Shown piece after piece: positions 37,201-45,520 of a stretch of 64,000 bases of DNA. Each line of letters begins with the position of its first letter. Within the stretch, counting starts at the first letter, position 1. Made by a program: the position numbers and the translations under genes. The notes beneath the pieces are model-generated. The model worked only from the letters and a program-made list of their open reading frames with translations, searched no databases and was not told the origin of the DNA. The stretch spans positions 1,364,001 through 1,428,000 of the forward strand of contig OX044357.1 of assembly GCA_943846675.1 (NCBI GenBank), read 5' to 3'. This DNA is from UBA987 sp002292105 (GTDB lineage: Bacteria; Bacteroidota; Bacteroidia; NS11-12g; UBA9320).

Positions 37201-37698
37201 ACTTTCCATGTATTTGGGTTTGTAGGTAATGTATGGATCTTCCATGTCTACCCAATACCCCATTTGTTGCGTAAGCTTATTCCAGATGTCGGTATAAAGC
37301 ATTACCGCTTTTTTACACGCCTCGTTGTATGCTTCAACCGTAATGGTCTTTCCAATGTCTTCCTTGGTTATTCCAAGCTCTTTTTCGACACCTAATTCTA
37401 CCGGCAATCCGTGCGTATCCCATCCGGCTTTACGTTCAACACGATACCCTTGTAACGTCTTATATCTACAAAAGATATCTTTAATCGTACGCGCCATCAC
37501 ATGATGAATGCCGGGTAACCCATTTGCTGATGGAGGGCCTTCGAAAAAAACGAATGGCTTTGACTCATCACGTGTTGTGACACTCTTAGAAAATATATCG
37601 TGTTCTTTCCAGTATTGAGCGACTTCTTGCTCAATTTTCGGGGAGTTAAGACCCTGATATTCCCGATACGTTTTTTTGCTAGAATTACTGTCAGACAT
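34279..37698 (-). CDS. ileS: isoleucyl-tRNA synthetase
   Basis: This 1139-residue class I synthetase has the nucleotide-binding start GPPSANGLPGIHH (HIGH-like GIHH), a large editing domain (including WTTTPWTLPSNTAL), the KMSKR motif in NKMSKRLGNTVDPF, and a C-terminal anticodon-binding region (ERFKVRQPLQKLLIP). Its length is that of the long eukaryote-like IleRS common in Bacteroidota. It charges tRNA-Ile. It leads the ileS-traR-lspA operon with promoter box TACCTTTG. Confidence 0.96.
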   Translation of the reverse strand: MSDSNSSKKTYREYQGLNSPKIEQEVAQYWKEHDIFSKSVTTRDESKPFVFFEGPPSANGLPGIHHVMARTIKDIFCRYKTLQGYRVERKAGWDTHGLPVELGVEKELGITKEDIGKTITVEAYNEACKKAVMLYTDIWNKLTQQMGYWVDMEDPYITYKPKYMESVWWLLKQIYDKGNIYKGYTIQPYSPKAGTGLSSHELNQPGTYQDVTDTTVVAQFKYKANPGDSTPWDDVSGDVFFLAWTTTPWTLPSNTALTVGAKIDYVLVKTFNQYTHEPINVILAKNLVAKQFTGKYEALEAGAAFEYNAETDKKIPYQIVSDFKGSDLVGLTYEQLFNYALPHENPENAFRVISGDFVTTEDGTGIVHTAPTFGADDAKAAKEATPEVPPMLILDDNNNPIPLVDLQGRFISVMGEYAGKYVKNEYYDDGTAPDKSVDVELAIELKTRNRAFKVEKYNHSYPNCWRTDKPILYYPLDSWFIKIQSVKDRMFDLNNTINWKPKSTGEGRFGNWLKNANDWNLSRSRFWGIPLPIWRTASGSEEKVIGSLEELMPEIEKSMDKGFMAANPFDGFTAGDMSEENYDKVDLHKNIVDQIVLVSDTGEPMQRESDLIDVWFDSGSMPYAQWHYPFENKDRIDNGQSFPADYIAEGVDQTRGWFYTLHAIGTLVFDSVAYKNVISNGLVLDKNGNKMSKRLGNTVDPFETMDAYGADIVRWYMLTNASPWDNLKFSQEGLDETKRKFFGTLFNVYSFFSLYANIDGYEFKENKTENYQEIDRWIISKLNSLTKTVTASMDDYEPTKATRAIQEFTIEHLSNWYIRLCRRRFWKNDDPADKETAYGVLYTCLKELSVLMSAFAPFYADRLFQDLTGNKTGDSVHLTSFSVAKEQLIDLDLEKKMDIAQRITSMVLAIRKKERFKVRQPLQKLLIPVQDAEQQHRIESVADIIKREVNIKEIAYLTKDSEIQIVQELKPNFKILGPKAGPNMRFIAAACGKLTQDDIAALQQSGSFNLSLDNGESFELTLDEVTINSTDMPGWQVTSENGITVALDLTITEELEQEGLAREIVNKIQNLRKTKDFQVTDYIDVTLSSHDKINVAIEAFNDYISGEILANKITIDAGLQSEEEIDINHDILKVRLRKS

Positions 37699-37720
37699 AC
37701 TATCTCGTTTAAAGAAGCGG

Positions 37721-37728
37721 CAAAGGTA
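37721..37728 (-). promoter_or_regulatory. -7 promoter box TACCTTTG of the ileS operon
   Basis: The minus strand reads TACCTTTG, 22 bases before the ileS ATG. A TTG (plus-strand CAA at 37751-37753) lies 22 bases further upstream, slightly longer than ideal. Confidence 0.6.
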
Positions 37729-37881
37729 TTAATTGAGAATTAATGATTGTCAATTATCAATTAACAATTAACAAGGAGCTGATAGATCATAGCGGATAGT
37801 TGAAAGTGTAAAGACTGTCGACCAAGATTTTAAGAGCGTGTCGGTTTTCGCTTTTTCATGGTGCCATTATGTATATTTAGG

Positions 37882-37899
37882 CTTCAGTTATTACTGAAG
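37882..37899. promoter_or_regulatory. perfect inverted repeat upstream of the sugar porter
   Basis: CTTCAGT (37882-37888) and ACTGAAG (37893-37899) are perfect complements with a 4-base TATT loop. It is 139 bases before the transporter ATG and lacks a T-run, so an operator or RNA element is more likely than a terminator. Confidence 0.4.
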
Positions 37900-38037
37900 G
37901 GTTTAGCAATGCTTTTGAAAATCAAAACAAACCCAGAGGAAAAAAGTACAGCACCAAAGCCTTTTCAGTTACTTTCATATTCGTTTTTTATTGAAATCGA
38001 CTTTACCTAACATTGAACAGACTGATTTAGTAATACG

Positions 38038-39381
38038 ATGAAAAACAAAACAGCACTTTGGGCATTTACCGCAGCACTAGCCGGATTCTTGTTTGGCTTT
38101 GATACCGTGGTTATATCTGGCGCAAACCAACCCATTAAGGCCCTTTGGGATTTATCACCGTTGTTTCACGGCACTTTTATCATGTCAATGGCATTGTGGG
38201 GGACCGTTGTCGGAGCGCTGTTTGGTGGCGGCCCGAGCCAAAAATTTGGTCGTAAACCTACGCTCATTGCAATCGGGGTGTTGTATTTTATATCGGCTGT
38301 AGGCAGTGGATTAGCACCAGATCCTGTTAGCTTTTCCATTTTTCGGTTTATAGGAGGATTGGCAGTTGGCGCATCGTCTGTTGCTGCACCAGCATTTATC
38401 TCAGAAATTGCTTCTGCACACAATAGAGGCCGGTTAGTAGCGCAATATCAGTTCAACATTGTGTTGGGTATTTTCATTGCTTTTTTGTCTAACTATGTTA
38501 TCGCACAAATAGGAGGGGAGCACGATTGGAGATGGATGTTGGGCGTTGAGGCAGTTCCCGCGCTGTTGTACATATTGCTCGTTATGCAGGTGCCTGAAAG
38601 CCCGAGATGGTTAGCGACTGCGAAAAAAGATACGGTTGCGGCGTCAGCCGTCTTAAAGGAGATGTTTACAGATGCGGAAGCAGAGGCAGAGCTGGAATCT
38701 ATTCTGAATCACCAAGAAGTTGAACAACGGGTTTCCCTATTGGACAAGAAATATCGAAGGCCAATTATGCTTGCTTTTGTACTTGCCTTTTTTAATCAAT
38801 GGTCGGGTGTAAACTTTATATTCTACTATGCACCGCAAATATTAGAGCTATCCGGTTTCGCTACGTCAGAGTCCTTGTTAAGCAGCATTTCGATAGGGGG
38901 GATAAACCTCATTTTCACCTTGTTGGGTATGTATTTGATCGATAGACTTGGCAGAAAGACCTTACTTGTTTATGGTTCGGTTGGTTATATCGTCAGTCTT
39001 ATTGGGGTAGCGCTAGCATTTAAGTCTGCAGCTGCACCAGGTATGATACTGTTCTTTTTGTGTTTGTTTATTGCTTCGCATGCTATCGGACAAGGCGCTG
39101 TGATTTGGGTGTTTATTGCAGAGATTTTTCCGAACAAAGTGCGTGCTTACGGCCAATCTTTTGGTTCTGGCGTGCACTGGGTTATGGCCGCCGTCATCAC
39201 CTTGATTGCCCCGTTATTTGTCGACAGTAAGGATGGAATCTTAAAAGATGCCCCGTGGGTGATTTTTGCATTTTTTGCTGGCATGATGGTACTACAACTT
39301 ATATGGGTGTTACTAAAAGTTCCAGAGACGAAAGGACGCAGTTTGGAAGAACTGCAGGAGGAATTGACAGTCGAAAATTAG
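38038..39381 (+). CDS. MFS transporter, sugar porter family
   Basis: This 447-residue protein has twelve membrane helices and the sugar-porter motifs: the GFDTVVISG start helix, GRKPTLIAIG after helix 2, PESPRWLA, RLGRKTLLVYG and the C-terminal PETKGRSLEELQEEL. It probably imports a hexose or pentose with H+. No catabolic genes are adjacent, so the sugar cannot be named. It faces a C40 peptidase gene. Confidence 0.93.
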   Translation: MKNKTALWAFTAALAGFLFGFDTVVISGANQPIKALWDLSPLFHGTFIMSMALWGTVVGALFGGGPSQKFGRKPTLIAIGVLYFISAVGSGLAPDPVSFSIFRFIGGLAVGASSVAAPAFISEIASAHNRGRLVAQYQFNIVLGIFIAFLSNYVIAQIGGEHDWRWMLGVEAVPALLYILLVMQVPESPRWLATAKKDTVAASAVLKEMFTDAEAEAELESILNHQEVEQRVSLLDKKYRRPIMLAFVLAFFNQWSGVNFIFYYAPQILELSGFATSESLLSSISIGGINLIFTLLGMYLIDRLGRKTLLVYGSVGYIVSLIGVALAFKSAAAPGMILFFLCLFIASHAIGQGAVIWVFIAEIFPNKVRAYGQSFGSGVHWVMAAVITLIAPLFVDSKDGILKDAPWVIFAFFAGMMVLQLIWVLLKVPETKGRSLEELQEELTVEN

Positions 39382-39400
39382 AAACGGAAGAGACCACACG

Positions 39401-39427
39401 TTATTCAAAGTTGATTTACTTGAATAA
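39401..39427. other. AT-rich inverted repeat between convergent genes
   Basis: TTATTCAA (39401-39408) and TTGAATAA (39420-39427) are perfect complements with an 11-base loop, between the convergent transporter and NlpC/P60 genes. It has no T-run; a weak bidirectional terminator is possible. Confidence 0.35.
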
Positions 39428-39463
39428 TATTGATTGACCAACTCGGCTTTTTATGGAATTATA

Positions 39464-40036
39464 TTACAACACCCGAATCGCTTTCACAAATCTATCGGCA
39501 TACCCTTTGGTTGTTAAACTTGAAACGGTAACACCCATGGCTTCGCCAGAAGACGCGTGAATGAAGTTGCTTTTTAGACTGTCGGCTTCAGAAACGATAC
39601 CAACATGCCCAATTTCATTTCGTGTTGGACTTAAGAACAAAAGGATGTCTCCTTTTTGTACCTTATCAATGGCTACTTCTGTCCCAAACTGATCAAACTC
39701 AATTGACGAGCGGGGCACTTGGATGTTGAACTGTTTGAATACAAAATGCACAAAACCAGAGCAGTCAAATCCATCTTCTCCATTCCCAGCGGCTATGTAC
39801 GGTGTGCCTAAATGCTGCATGCCAAGATCTATAAGGCTATCCGCTTTAGTGGTTTTAACCAAAGGTGCAATCTCAACCTTTGGTTCTTTTACCTTAACTG
39901 TGTCTTGTTTTACGACTTCAGTGGCGACAGCACTGGCTGGCGTTTGATATGCCTGTTTGAGATATAACAAGGCTACAACCAGTAAACATGTAGCTGCTAT
40001 AGTCCAGAGTATGTTTGTTTTTTTTGATTGCGCCAT
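39464..40036 (-). CDS. membrane-anchored NlpC/P60 (C40) peptidase
   Basis: This 190-residue protein has an N-terminal membrane anchor (ILWTIAATCLLVVALLYL) and a Lys/Val-rich linker, then an NlpC/P60 domain: LGTPYIAAGNGEDGFDCSGF (C92), the region KGDILLFLSP, and EIGHVGIVSE with the catalytic His and NFIHASSGEAMGV. It likely trims peptidoglycan peptides on the outer face of the inner membrane. It stands alone and converges on the sugar porter. Confidence 0.88.
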   Translation of the reverse strand: MAQSKKTNILWTIAATCLLVVALLYLKQAYQTPASAVATEVVKQDTVKVKEPKVEIAPLVKTTKADSLIDLGMQHLGTPYIAAGNGEDGFDCSGFVHFVFKQFNIQVPRSSIEFDQFGTEVAIDKVQKGDILLFLSPTRNEIGHVGIVSEADSLKSNFIHASSGEAMGVTVSSLTTKGYADRFVKAIRVL

Positions 40037-40077
40037 TGAGGTTGATTTAACAATTCAGAATTAAACATTAAGAATTA

Positions 40078-42597
40078 TTATGCTTCCTCGTCTGGGTAAG
40101 AAATCAAAGGAGATTTCTTCTTCTTAGCGCGCTCTTTTGCCAGGTCGTAACTCAGCAACAAACTCGGTAAAACGATAAGGTTGGACAACAGCGCTACAAT
40201 CAACGTAAGTGACGTAAATATACCAAGGGCGATGGTGCCACCAAAAGAGGAACCAGAGAAAATGATAAAGCCAAAGAAAAGAATCACAGAAGTATATACC
40301 ATACTTACACCGGTCTCGTTCAATGCTTTTTTAACTGATTTCTGGATGTTGTATTTGTTGCGTTTCAATTCCATTCTATACTTTGATAAGAAATGGATGG
40401 TAAAGTCAACAGCAATACCAAAGGCGATACTAAAGACCAGCACAGTACTTGGTTTTAATGCTACCTTAAAGTAACCCATTAGCCCGGCTGTAATCAACAA
40501 TGGTATTAGGTTTGGAATTAATGATATCGCAATCATTCTTGCTGAGGTAAAAATGGTTGCCATGATTAATCCGATAATCAAAAAGGCTACCAACAGACTA
40601 ATCATCAAGTTGTTGTTCAGGTAGTCGTTACCTTTTAAGAAAATAATTGACGTACCTGTTAGCGATATGTCCCTTCTTGCACTCGAATCCACAGGGGTAA
40701 AGGCATATTCCAGATCAGTGTGATAGATGGTATCCATTACTGTAGAATCCATGTCACTTTGAACAATATCGATTATCGAATCGGTTGTAATTTCATTCAC
40801 TACCTCACGTTGGAAATTGAATACCGTATCTGCAATTGCAGCAATTTCTGTTTTCAACTCTTGGATACGCTTCGACCCAACATCGGCCATCTGAACAGAA
40901 ATTCTAGCTTTCTGTCTAGAACTGTCAATCATAGAGCCCATCATTTTTTGATCAGAACTATGGGTGTTGTTTGGGAACAAACCTAGTATCCTAGAAAGCT
41001 CCAAGGTGCTTGGCGTTCTGTAATAAGCCGGATTACCTCCATTCATTTCCTGACGTGCAAAGTTGATTACTTGTGCTATTGAAATGGAGCGAGATAGTTC
41101 CGGATATTTTGACAGTTTATTGGTCTCAAAATCATTCATCTTCCTCAGAAGCTTTGGATCTTGAATGCCATAAGGCACACGACTATCAATCACGATTTCG
41201 AATGGCATAACCCCATTCACGTTTTCTTCAAAAAACTTTAAGTCTGTGTAAATCTGGTTACTTTTTGCAATATCATCGACCATGTAACCCACAGCCTTTA
41301 TTTTACTTAAGCCAATAAACATTAACACAACCACAACAATGGTTACGATGTATACCTGTTGTCGCTTATTGGTTACAATATGACTCAGTTTAGCTATCCC
41401 TGCATTTAATATCTTATTGTCAAGGTGTTTGGTCTGTCTTAACGTTGGATTGGGTAAATAACTAAATATTAACGGTATGAGCACGATGGCAATGACGAAC
41501 ACCGACATGACACTCAGAAATGCCGTTAGACCAAACTCTTTCAGCACGGTGCTACCCGTTAATACAAATACACCAAAGCCAATACCTGTCGTTAGGTTGG
41601 TGAAGAATACAGCGATTCCAACCCGACTTATCACCCGCTGAAGGGCTTTCATCTTGTTGTTGTGCATTTTGTATTCGTCGTGGTATTTATTCAAGAGGTA
41701 GATACAATTGGCAATACCAATCACCACAATTAAAGGCGGCAATAAACCAATGAAAGGCGTTATTTTAAAACCAAGTAATACAACAATACCGAAACTCCAG
41801 ATTACACCGATGGCTACTACCAACATTGAAAATATCAATGTATATAACGAGCGGAAGAAGAATAAAAGAATTAACGCGGTAATGAGCATAGACAATGCTG
41901 TGAACAATTGCAGTTCACTTTGCACCATGCTTGAAAACTTTGTACGTATGTATGGCAGTCCAGAAAAATGCGGTTCTACTTCATGGCTTTCACAGACAGA
42001 TTGCACATGTTCAACAACTCCAGATACAAAAGGAATCCTCTTTTTGGAATCTAATAGGTCTTTTTTAAGCGTTACCGCCATCAAAGTGAAGTTGGACGAG
42101 TCTTTAACTAAAATACCTTGATAAAACCGTAGGTTTTTGACTTCTGCTATTAATGAATCAACATCTGATTGTGATTCTGCCCTGCCTTTTACAACTTCTT
42201 CTTGTTGAAAAACTTCAACAAACGATGAGTCCCCTTCGTAAACAGTTATCTGTTGTCCAATAACCATTTTTGGCACATTGGCGATAGACAGAATTTTCTC
42301 TATGCCATCCATTCTTTCAATAGAATTAGATAGCGCGCACCAGTCATTAAAAAACGCTGGGCTATTGATTTTGTCTGTGTTGATCCCAATAACCAAAACG
42401 CTACCATCATCGCCGAAGGTAGATTTGAATTCTTGGTACTTTACGTAGTCGGGGTCGTTGTCGGGGATGAATTTTGGATTGTCGTATTGCAACTCAACAT
42501 CCTTAGCTTTAAATGCCATGAATGCTGTGAGAAGTGCTAGAATTGCGATTAGCAACAATCTATTTCTCAGTACAAAAACGGATAATTTCTCCCACAT
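40078..42597 (-). CDS. RND/MMPL-family transporter
   Basis: This 839-residue protein has the two-fold RND layout: one helix near the N terminus, a large periplasmic loop, five helices about residues 225-370, then the same again with helices near 415 and 690-820. Motifs such as TGIGFGVFVLTG and FGIAVDFTIHFLSKYRMELKR fit the MMPL/HpnN-like subgroup. It probably exports lipids or hydrophobic compounds using the proton gradient. No membrane-fusion or TolC partner is nearby. The promoter box TACTTTTG is at 42611-42618. Confidence 0.9.
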   Translation of the reverse strand: MWEKLSVFVLRNRLLLIAILALLTAFMAFKAKDVELQYDNPKFIPDNDPDYVKYQEFKSTFGDDGSVLVIGINTDKINSPAFFNDWCALSNSIERMDGIEKILSIANVPKMVIGQQITVYEGDSSFVEVFQQEEVVKGRAESQSDVDSLIAEVKNLRFYQGILVKDSSNFTLMAVTLKKDLLDSKKRIPFVSGVVEHVQSVCESHEVEPHFSGLPYIRTKFSSMVQSELQLFTALSMLITALILLFFFRSLYTLIFSMLVVAIGVIWSFGIVVLLGFKITPFIGLLPPLIVVIGIANCIYLLNKYHDEYKMHNNKMKALQRVISRVGIAVFFTNLTTGIGFGVFVLTGSTVLKEFGLTAFLSVMSVFVIAIVLIPLIFSYLPNPTLRQTKHLDNKILNAGIAKLSHIVTNKRQQVYIVTIVVVVLMFIGLSKIKAVGYMVDDIAKSNQIYTDLKFFEENVNGVMPFEIVIDSRVPYGIQDPKLLRKMNDFETNKLSKYPELSRSISIAQVINFARQEMNGGNPAYYRTPSTLELSRILGLFPNNTHSSDQKMMGSMIDSSRQKARISVQMADVGSKRIQELKTEIAAIADTVFNFQREVVNEITTDSIIDIVQSDMDSTVMDTIYHTDLEYAFTPVDSSARRDISLTGTSIIFLKGNDYLNNNLMISLLVAFLIIGLIMATIFTSARMIAISLIPNLIPLLITAGLMGYFKVALKPSTVLVFSIAFGIAVDFTIHFLSKYRMELKRNKYNIQKSVKKALNETGVSMVYTSVILFFGFIIFSGSSFGGTIALGIFTSLTLIVALLSNLIVLPSLLLSYDLAKERAKKKKSPLISYPDEEA

Positions 42598-42610
42598 AAT
42601 TTAAGGGCTG

Positions 42611-42618
42611 CAAAAGTA
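42611..42618 (-). promoter_or_regulatory. -7 promoter box TACTTTTG of the RND gene
   Basis: The minus strand reads TACTTTTG, 13 bases before the ATG at 42597. No clear -33 TTG is seen. Confidence 0.5.
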
Positions 42619-42680
42619 TGCATAATACTTGTAGAAAACGTGGTAGAAACTGGCTAATTTGAATGACTTCTTTCCTTGGT

Positions 42681-44006
42681 TTAGTAAACCAAAATACGCG
42701 TGGTATACCGCTGGTTATCAGGCAATATGATATTTAAAACATAAGAGCCATTCTGGAGATTCGGAATTTTGAATGTGTTACCTTCAATAATTAAAGGGCT
42801 CTCCCATACCAGTTGTCCAGAAAAATTGTACAACGCTGCTGTATACTTATCTGATTGGGGCAATGTTACATGAACTGTTTTGGTCGCTGCATTTAGGTGC
42901 CAAAATGCCTTGCCTAAATACCGATTGTCTGTTGCGGTGGAAACAGAACCGCATGTTTTGACTAAGGAGTCGACCGTGTTTCGGAGTGTAGGTAGTAATC
43001 GGTACAAGGAGTCGCCAGGGCAAGCTGTCGCACAACCATCTTGGTGACCTGCAATATGGCTCAGTTTAGTTGATGAGCCAGAAGGGTGGTTGCTTTGGCC
43101 TGTAGCCGAAATATTGTCTTTGTTGCACTTCCACGTAAGTAAATGTTGCAACGATTGAATTGAAGCCTGAGTAGGCTGAATGGATTGATAGTTCCCTAAA
43201 ACACAAACGCCCATGGTGCTTGAGTTCTTCCCACAAAAATGTGCGCCTTTAATGTTGTCGGTGCTGTCTATATTTTGATGCGCTCTACCCTCAAAGATGG
43301 ATCCATCTTGTGCGACAACAAAGTTGTAACCGATGTCGTCCCAGCCATTGGTTTGCGTGTGAAGCAGATAGATATTCCGAACGACATTCACGTAATCGTG
43401 ATTCGTGTTAGAACTTGCTGCATGATGAATAACGCAATGATTTACAGCATGTTTTATTCGGTTTCCAATTGGGTCTGGCAATCCTTTTCGCCAAATAGCA
43501 TCTTCAATGGCTTCAGGTTTGTCACAAATTTTTGGTGCTTTTTTAAAGTGCTTGTTTGAGGTGAGTTGGATTGGTGGCGCATAAAACAAATAGATTCTTA
43601 CTTGGCCGTCTAAATCGCCAGAATAAAAGTTAAACCGGTATTGTAAAGATTCAGGGATAACAAACGGAGATCGACGCTCATCGCCAGGTTGATCGGTTCT
43701 TGGAATTGAATCGAGTTTGAATACCTCGTCTTGTTCAGACACAAATACCGCGTTTGCGAAATTTGTACTAGGCTCTATCTCAAATACAAAACTGGTAAAG
43801 ACAAATCCAAAGTCAATATCTTTATAGTGCGTATGCGGTTCGACATCTAGCCGAAGTACTTTAACAAAATTTTGATTTTCAGGTAATGGTTTTGAATCTA
43901 AAGGTTTGTTTACCTCAGTAAACCTAGGCACAGGTGTATACGAGGACGTTAACCCTAAAATAACCAGCGCCAATACGCCATATAGATATGGTTTAACCTT
44001 TCTCAA
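42681..44006 (-). CDS. N-acetylmuramoyl-L-alanine amidase (PGRP-like) with T9SS-like C terminus
   Basis: This 441-residue secreted protein starts at TTG 44006 with a signal (LYGVLALVILGLTSSY). An amidase_2/PGRP domain occupies about residues 185-345: NHCVIHHAASSN, WDDIGYNFVVAQDGSIFEGR, GNYQSIQPTQ and HIAGHQDGCATACPGDSLY, including zinc-binding His and Cys. The C-terminal 75 residues resemble a sorting domain (TAALYNFSGQLVWESP, then LQNGSYVLNIIL and RILVY). It hydrolyses the amide bond between muramic acid and the stem peptide, probably outside or on the surface. It is the third gene of an operon with trmH and an inositol-monophosphatase homolog, overlapping the latter by 14 bases. Confidence 0.85.
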   Translation of the reverse strand: MRKVKPYLYGVLALVILGLTSSYTPVPRFTEVNKPLDSKPLPENQNFVKVLRLDVEPHTHYKDIDFGFVFTSFVFEIEPSTNFANAVFVSEQDEVFKLDSIPRTDQPGDERRSPFVIPESLQYRFNFYSGDLDGQVRIYLFYAPPIQLTSNKHFKKAPKICDKPEAIEDAIWRKGLPDPIGNRIKHAVNHCVIHHAASSNTNHDYVNVVRNIYLLHTQTNGWDDIGYNFVVAQDGSIFEGRAHQNIDSTDNIKGAHFCGKNSSTMGVCVLGNYQSIQPTQASIQSLQHLLTWKCNKDNISATGQSNHPSGSSTKLSHIAGHQDGCATACPGDSLYRLLPTLRNTVDSLVKTCGSVSTATDNRYLGKAFWHLNAATKTVHVTLPQSDKYTAALYNFSGQLVWESPLIIEGNTFKIPNLQNGSYVLNIILPDNQRYTTRILVY

Positions 44007-44775
44007 ATTTTGCCCGTATTACACGTTGTAATTCATTCATTGCCGTTTTGTTCCCTGCAATAATTTCACCACCAAAGATATAATCATCTTGGCCACTGAA
44101 GTCAGAAACGTTACCACCAGCTTGCTGAACTATGTACGCTCCAGCAGCCACATCCCATGGGCTTAACCCAACTTCAAAAAAGCCATCGAATTTACCACAT
44201 GCCACATAAGCCAAGTCAAGCGCGGCACTTCCCAGTCTGCGCAAACCTCCTGTATTTTTCATACAATGTGATAAAACCTCTAGGTATTGAGGTACATCCT
44301 CAAACGTATAATACGGGAAGCCAGTAGTAATCAACGTATCAGCAAAACGTGTTCGATTACTCACATTAATCTCGGTATCGTTTAAATAGGCACCAGTTTC
44401 GTCAGCCCAAAAGAGTTCGTCGCGATTTAGTTCTAATACGCATCCAAATACCACCTTAGATTTATGCTGCAAAGCAACACTAATACAGTATGCTGGGATT
44501 TGATGAATAAAATTTGTCGTGCCGTCTAGAGGGTCGATTATCCATTGGTATGCGCTGTCAGATTTCTGCCCAGTGTCTTCTTCGGCTATGATCGAGCTTC
44601 CGGGAATAAGTTTTAAAAAGGAAGCAACAAGGTATTTTTCTGTAGCGACATCTATATCCGTCACCAATTGATTTAGGCCTTTGGTATCCAAGGTCTCAAA
44701 CTGGTTGTGGTTGTTCTGAAAGAATTGACTCTTAGCCTGTTTTATAATGGATTTTATGTCTTCTGTAAATTGCAT
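43993..44775 (-). CDS. inositol monophosphatase family protein
   Basis: I start at ATG 44775 (260 residues) rather than the TTG/ATG-poor extension to 44826, since MQFTEDIKSII fits the family start. The Mg-dependent phosphatase motifs are all present: SIIAEEDTG, WIDPLDGTTNFIHQIP and the C-terminal SPWDVAAGAYIVQQAGG. Substrates in bacteria include myo-inositol phosphates, fructose-1,6-bisphosphate and nucleotides (SuhB, CysQ). It lies 4 bases downstream of trmH. The precise substrate cannot be told. Confidence 0.9.
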   Translation of the reverse strand: MQFTEDIKSIIKQAKSQFFQNNHNQFETLDTKGLNQLVTDIDVATEKYLVASFLKLIPGSSIIAEEDTGQKSDSAYQWIIDPLDGTTNFIHQIPAYCISVALQHKSKVVFGCVLELNRDELFWADETGAYLNDTEINVSNRTRFADTLITTGFPYYTFEDVPQYLEVLSHCMKNTGGLRRLGSAALDLAYVACGKFDGFFEVGLSPWDVAAGAYIVQQAGGNVSDFSGQDDYIFGGEIIAGNKTAMNELQRVIRAKFEKG

Positions 44776-44779
44776 TTCT

Positions 44780-45514
44780 CTAACGTAATAATCTGTCGCA
44801 AACAATAGCTGTTGCCACAGCAGCATTTAAACTTTCTGCTTCGCCAGTTTTAGGGATGGTGATATCGATATGCCCTATTGAGCTCAAACCACTTGAAATG
44901 CCATTGGCTTCATTGCCTATTACAATGAGACCGGCATTATGCTTCGGCAAATCGTAAATCGACTCTCCGGCCATTTGGGTGAAAAAGATGGGCTTATCGG
45001 TTTGCTTAAATACTTCCAATAGGTCGGTGTATGTCACCATGACCCTGGTGAATGACCCCATCGTGCTGGTAATCGTTTTAGGGTTGTAAACATCGACTGT
45101 TTCATGCGAAGCAAAAATTTGTTTAATGCCATACCAGTCTGCAATTCTGATTATCGTTCCAAGATTTCCTGGATCTTTTATATCGTCCAAGCATATGGCC
45201 CAAGCACTTTCCAAAACAGTGTTTGAGGCATATTGATTTGCCACCGCAATGACTGGCGAAGCCGACTTAAAATATGACATCCTTTCCAAATCTGTTTTAC
45301 CTGCCTCCACAATGTTCAAAGCATCGGTATTCGCATTGTGTTCATTAATCCAGTCAGGTAGTGCATATATAGTGTCAATCTTATATGAGCTGTGGATGAG
45401 TTCATCAACCGACTTTACGCCCTCAACGATAAATTGGCCGTATTTTTGACGATATTTCTTTCGGTGAAGAGACTGAACAAATTTTATTTGATTTTTGGTA
45501 ACCAAGTTGGTCAT
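44780..45514 (-). CDS. TrmH/SpoU-family rRNA/tRNA 2'-O-methyltransferase
   Basis: This 244-residue SPOUT enzyme has an N-terminal substrate-binding domain (LVTKNQIKFVQSLHRKKYRQ, then FIVEGVKSVDELI) and the methyltransferase motifs LDDIKDPGNLGTIIRIADW, VIGNEANGIS and TIPKTGEAESLNAAVATAI. It methylates a ribose in RNA; rRNA G2251 or a tRNA site is possible. Its ATG lies just 6 bases from the divergent TamL ATG, and its promoter box falls inside the TamL coding start. Confidence 0.92.
   Translation of the reverse strand: MTNLVTKNQIKFVQSLHRKKYRQKYGQFIVEGVKSVDELIHSSYKIDTIYALPDWINEHNANTDALNIVEAGKTDLERMSYFKSASPVIAVANQYASNTVLESAWAICLDDIKDPGNLGTIIRIADWYGIKQIFASHETVDVYNPKTITSTMGSFTRVMVTYTDLLEVFKQTDKPIFFTQMAGESIYDLPKHNAGLIVIGNEANGISSGLSSIGHIDITIPKTGEAESLNAAVATAIVCDRLLR
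45441..45448 (+). promoter_or_regulatory. possible -7 box TATTTTTG for the TamL gene
   Basis: TATTTTTG lies on the plus strand, 72 bases before the TamL ATG and within the trmH coding region. No -33 TTG at the right distance is clear, so this is tentative. Confidence 0.3.
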
Positions 45515-45520
45515 AATGTT

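Larger units (their letters stand above)
37699..38037. other. 339-base intergenic region between ileS and the sugar porter
   Basis: No gene is supported here. It holds the ileS promoter box at 37721-37728, a short AT-rich stretch of AATTAAC-like simple repeats (about 37729-37775), and a perfect 7-bp inverted repeat CTTCAGT-TATT-ACTGAAG at 37882-37899 upstream of the transporter. A 33-codon frame at 37909-38010 has no supporting signal. Confidence 0.6.

Noticed and set aside
37729..37775. AATTAAC-type AT-rich repeats, with similar sequence near 40040-40080, as a small transposable element
   Set aside because: They are short, lack inverted ends and target-site duplications, and look like ordinary simple sequence.
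37909..38010. A 33-codon frame upstream of the sugar porter
   Set aside because: No ribosome site, composition or position evidence; it would be expected by chance in AT-rich sequence.
45392..45520. Extended start of the TamL gene
   Set aside because: It runs through the trmH coding region; ATG 45521 begins the lipoprotein signal peptide.
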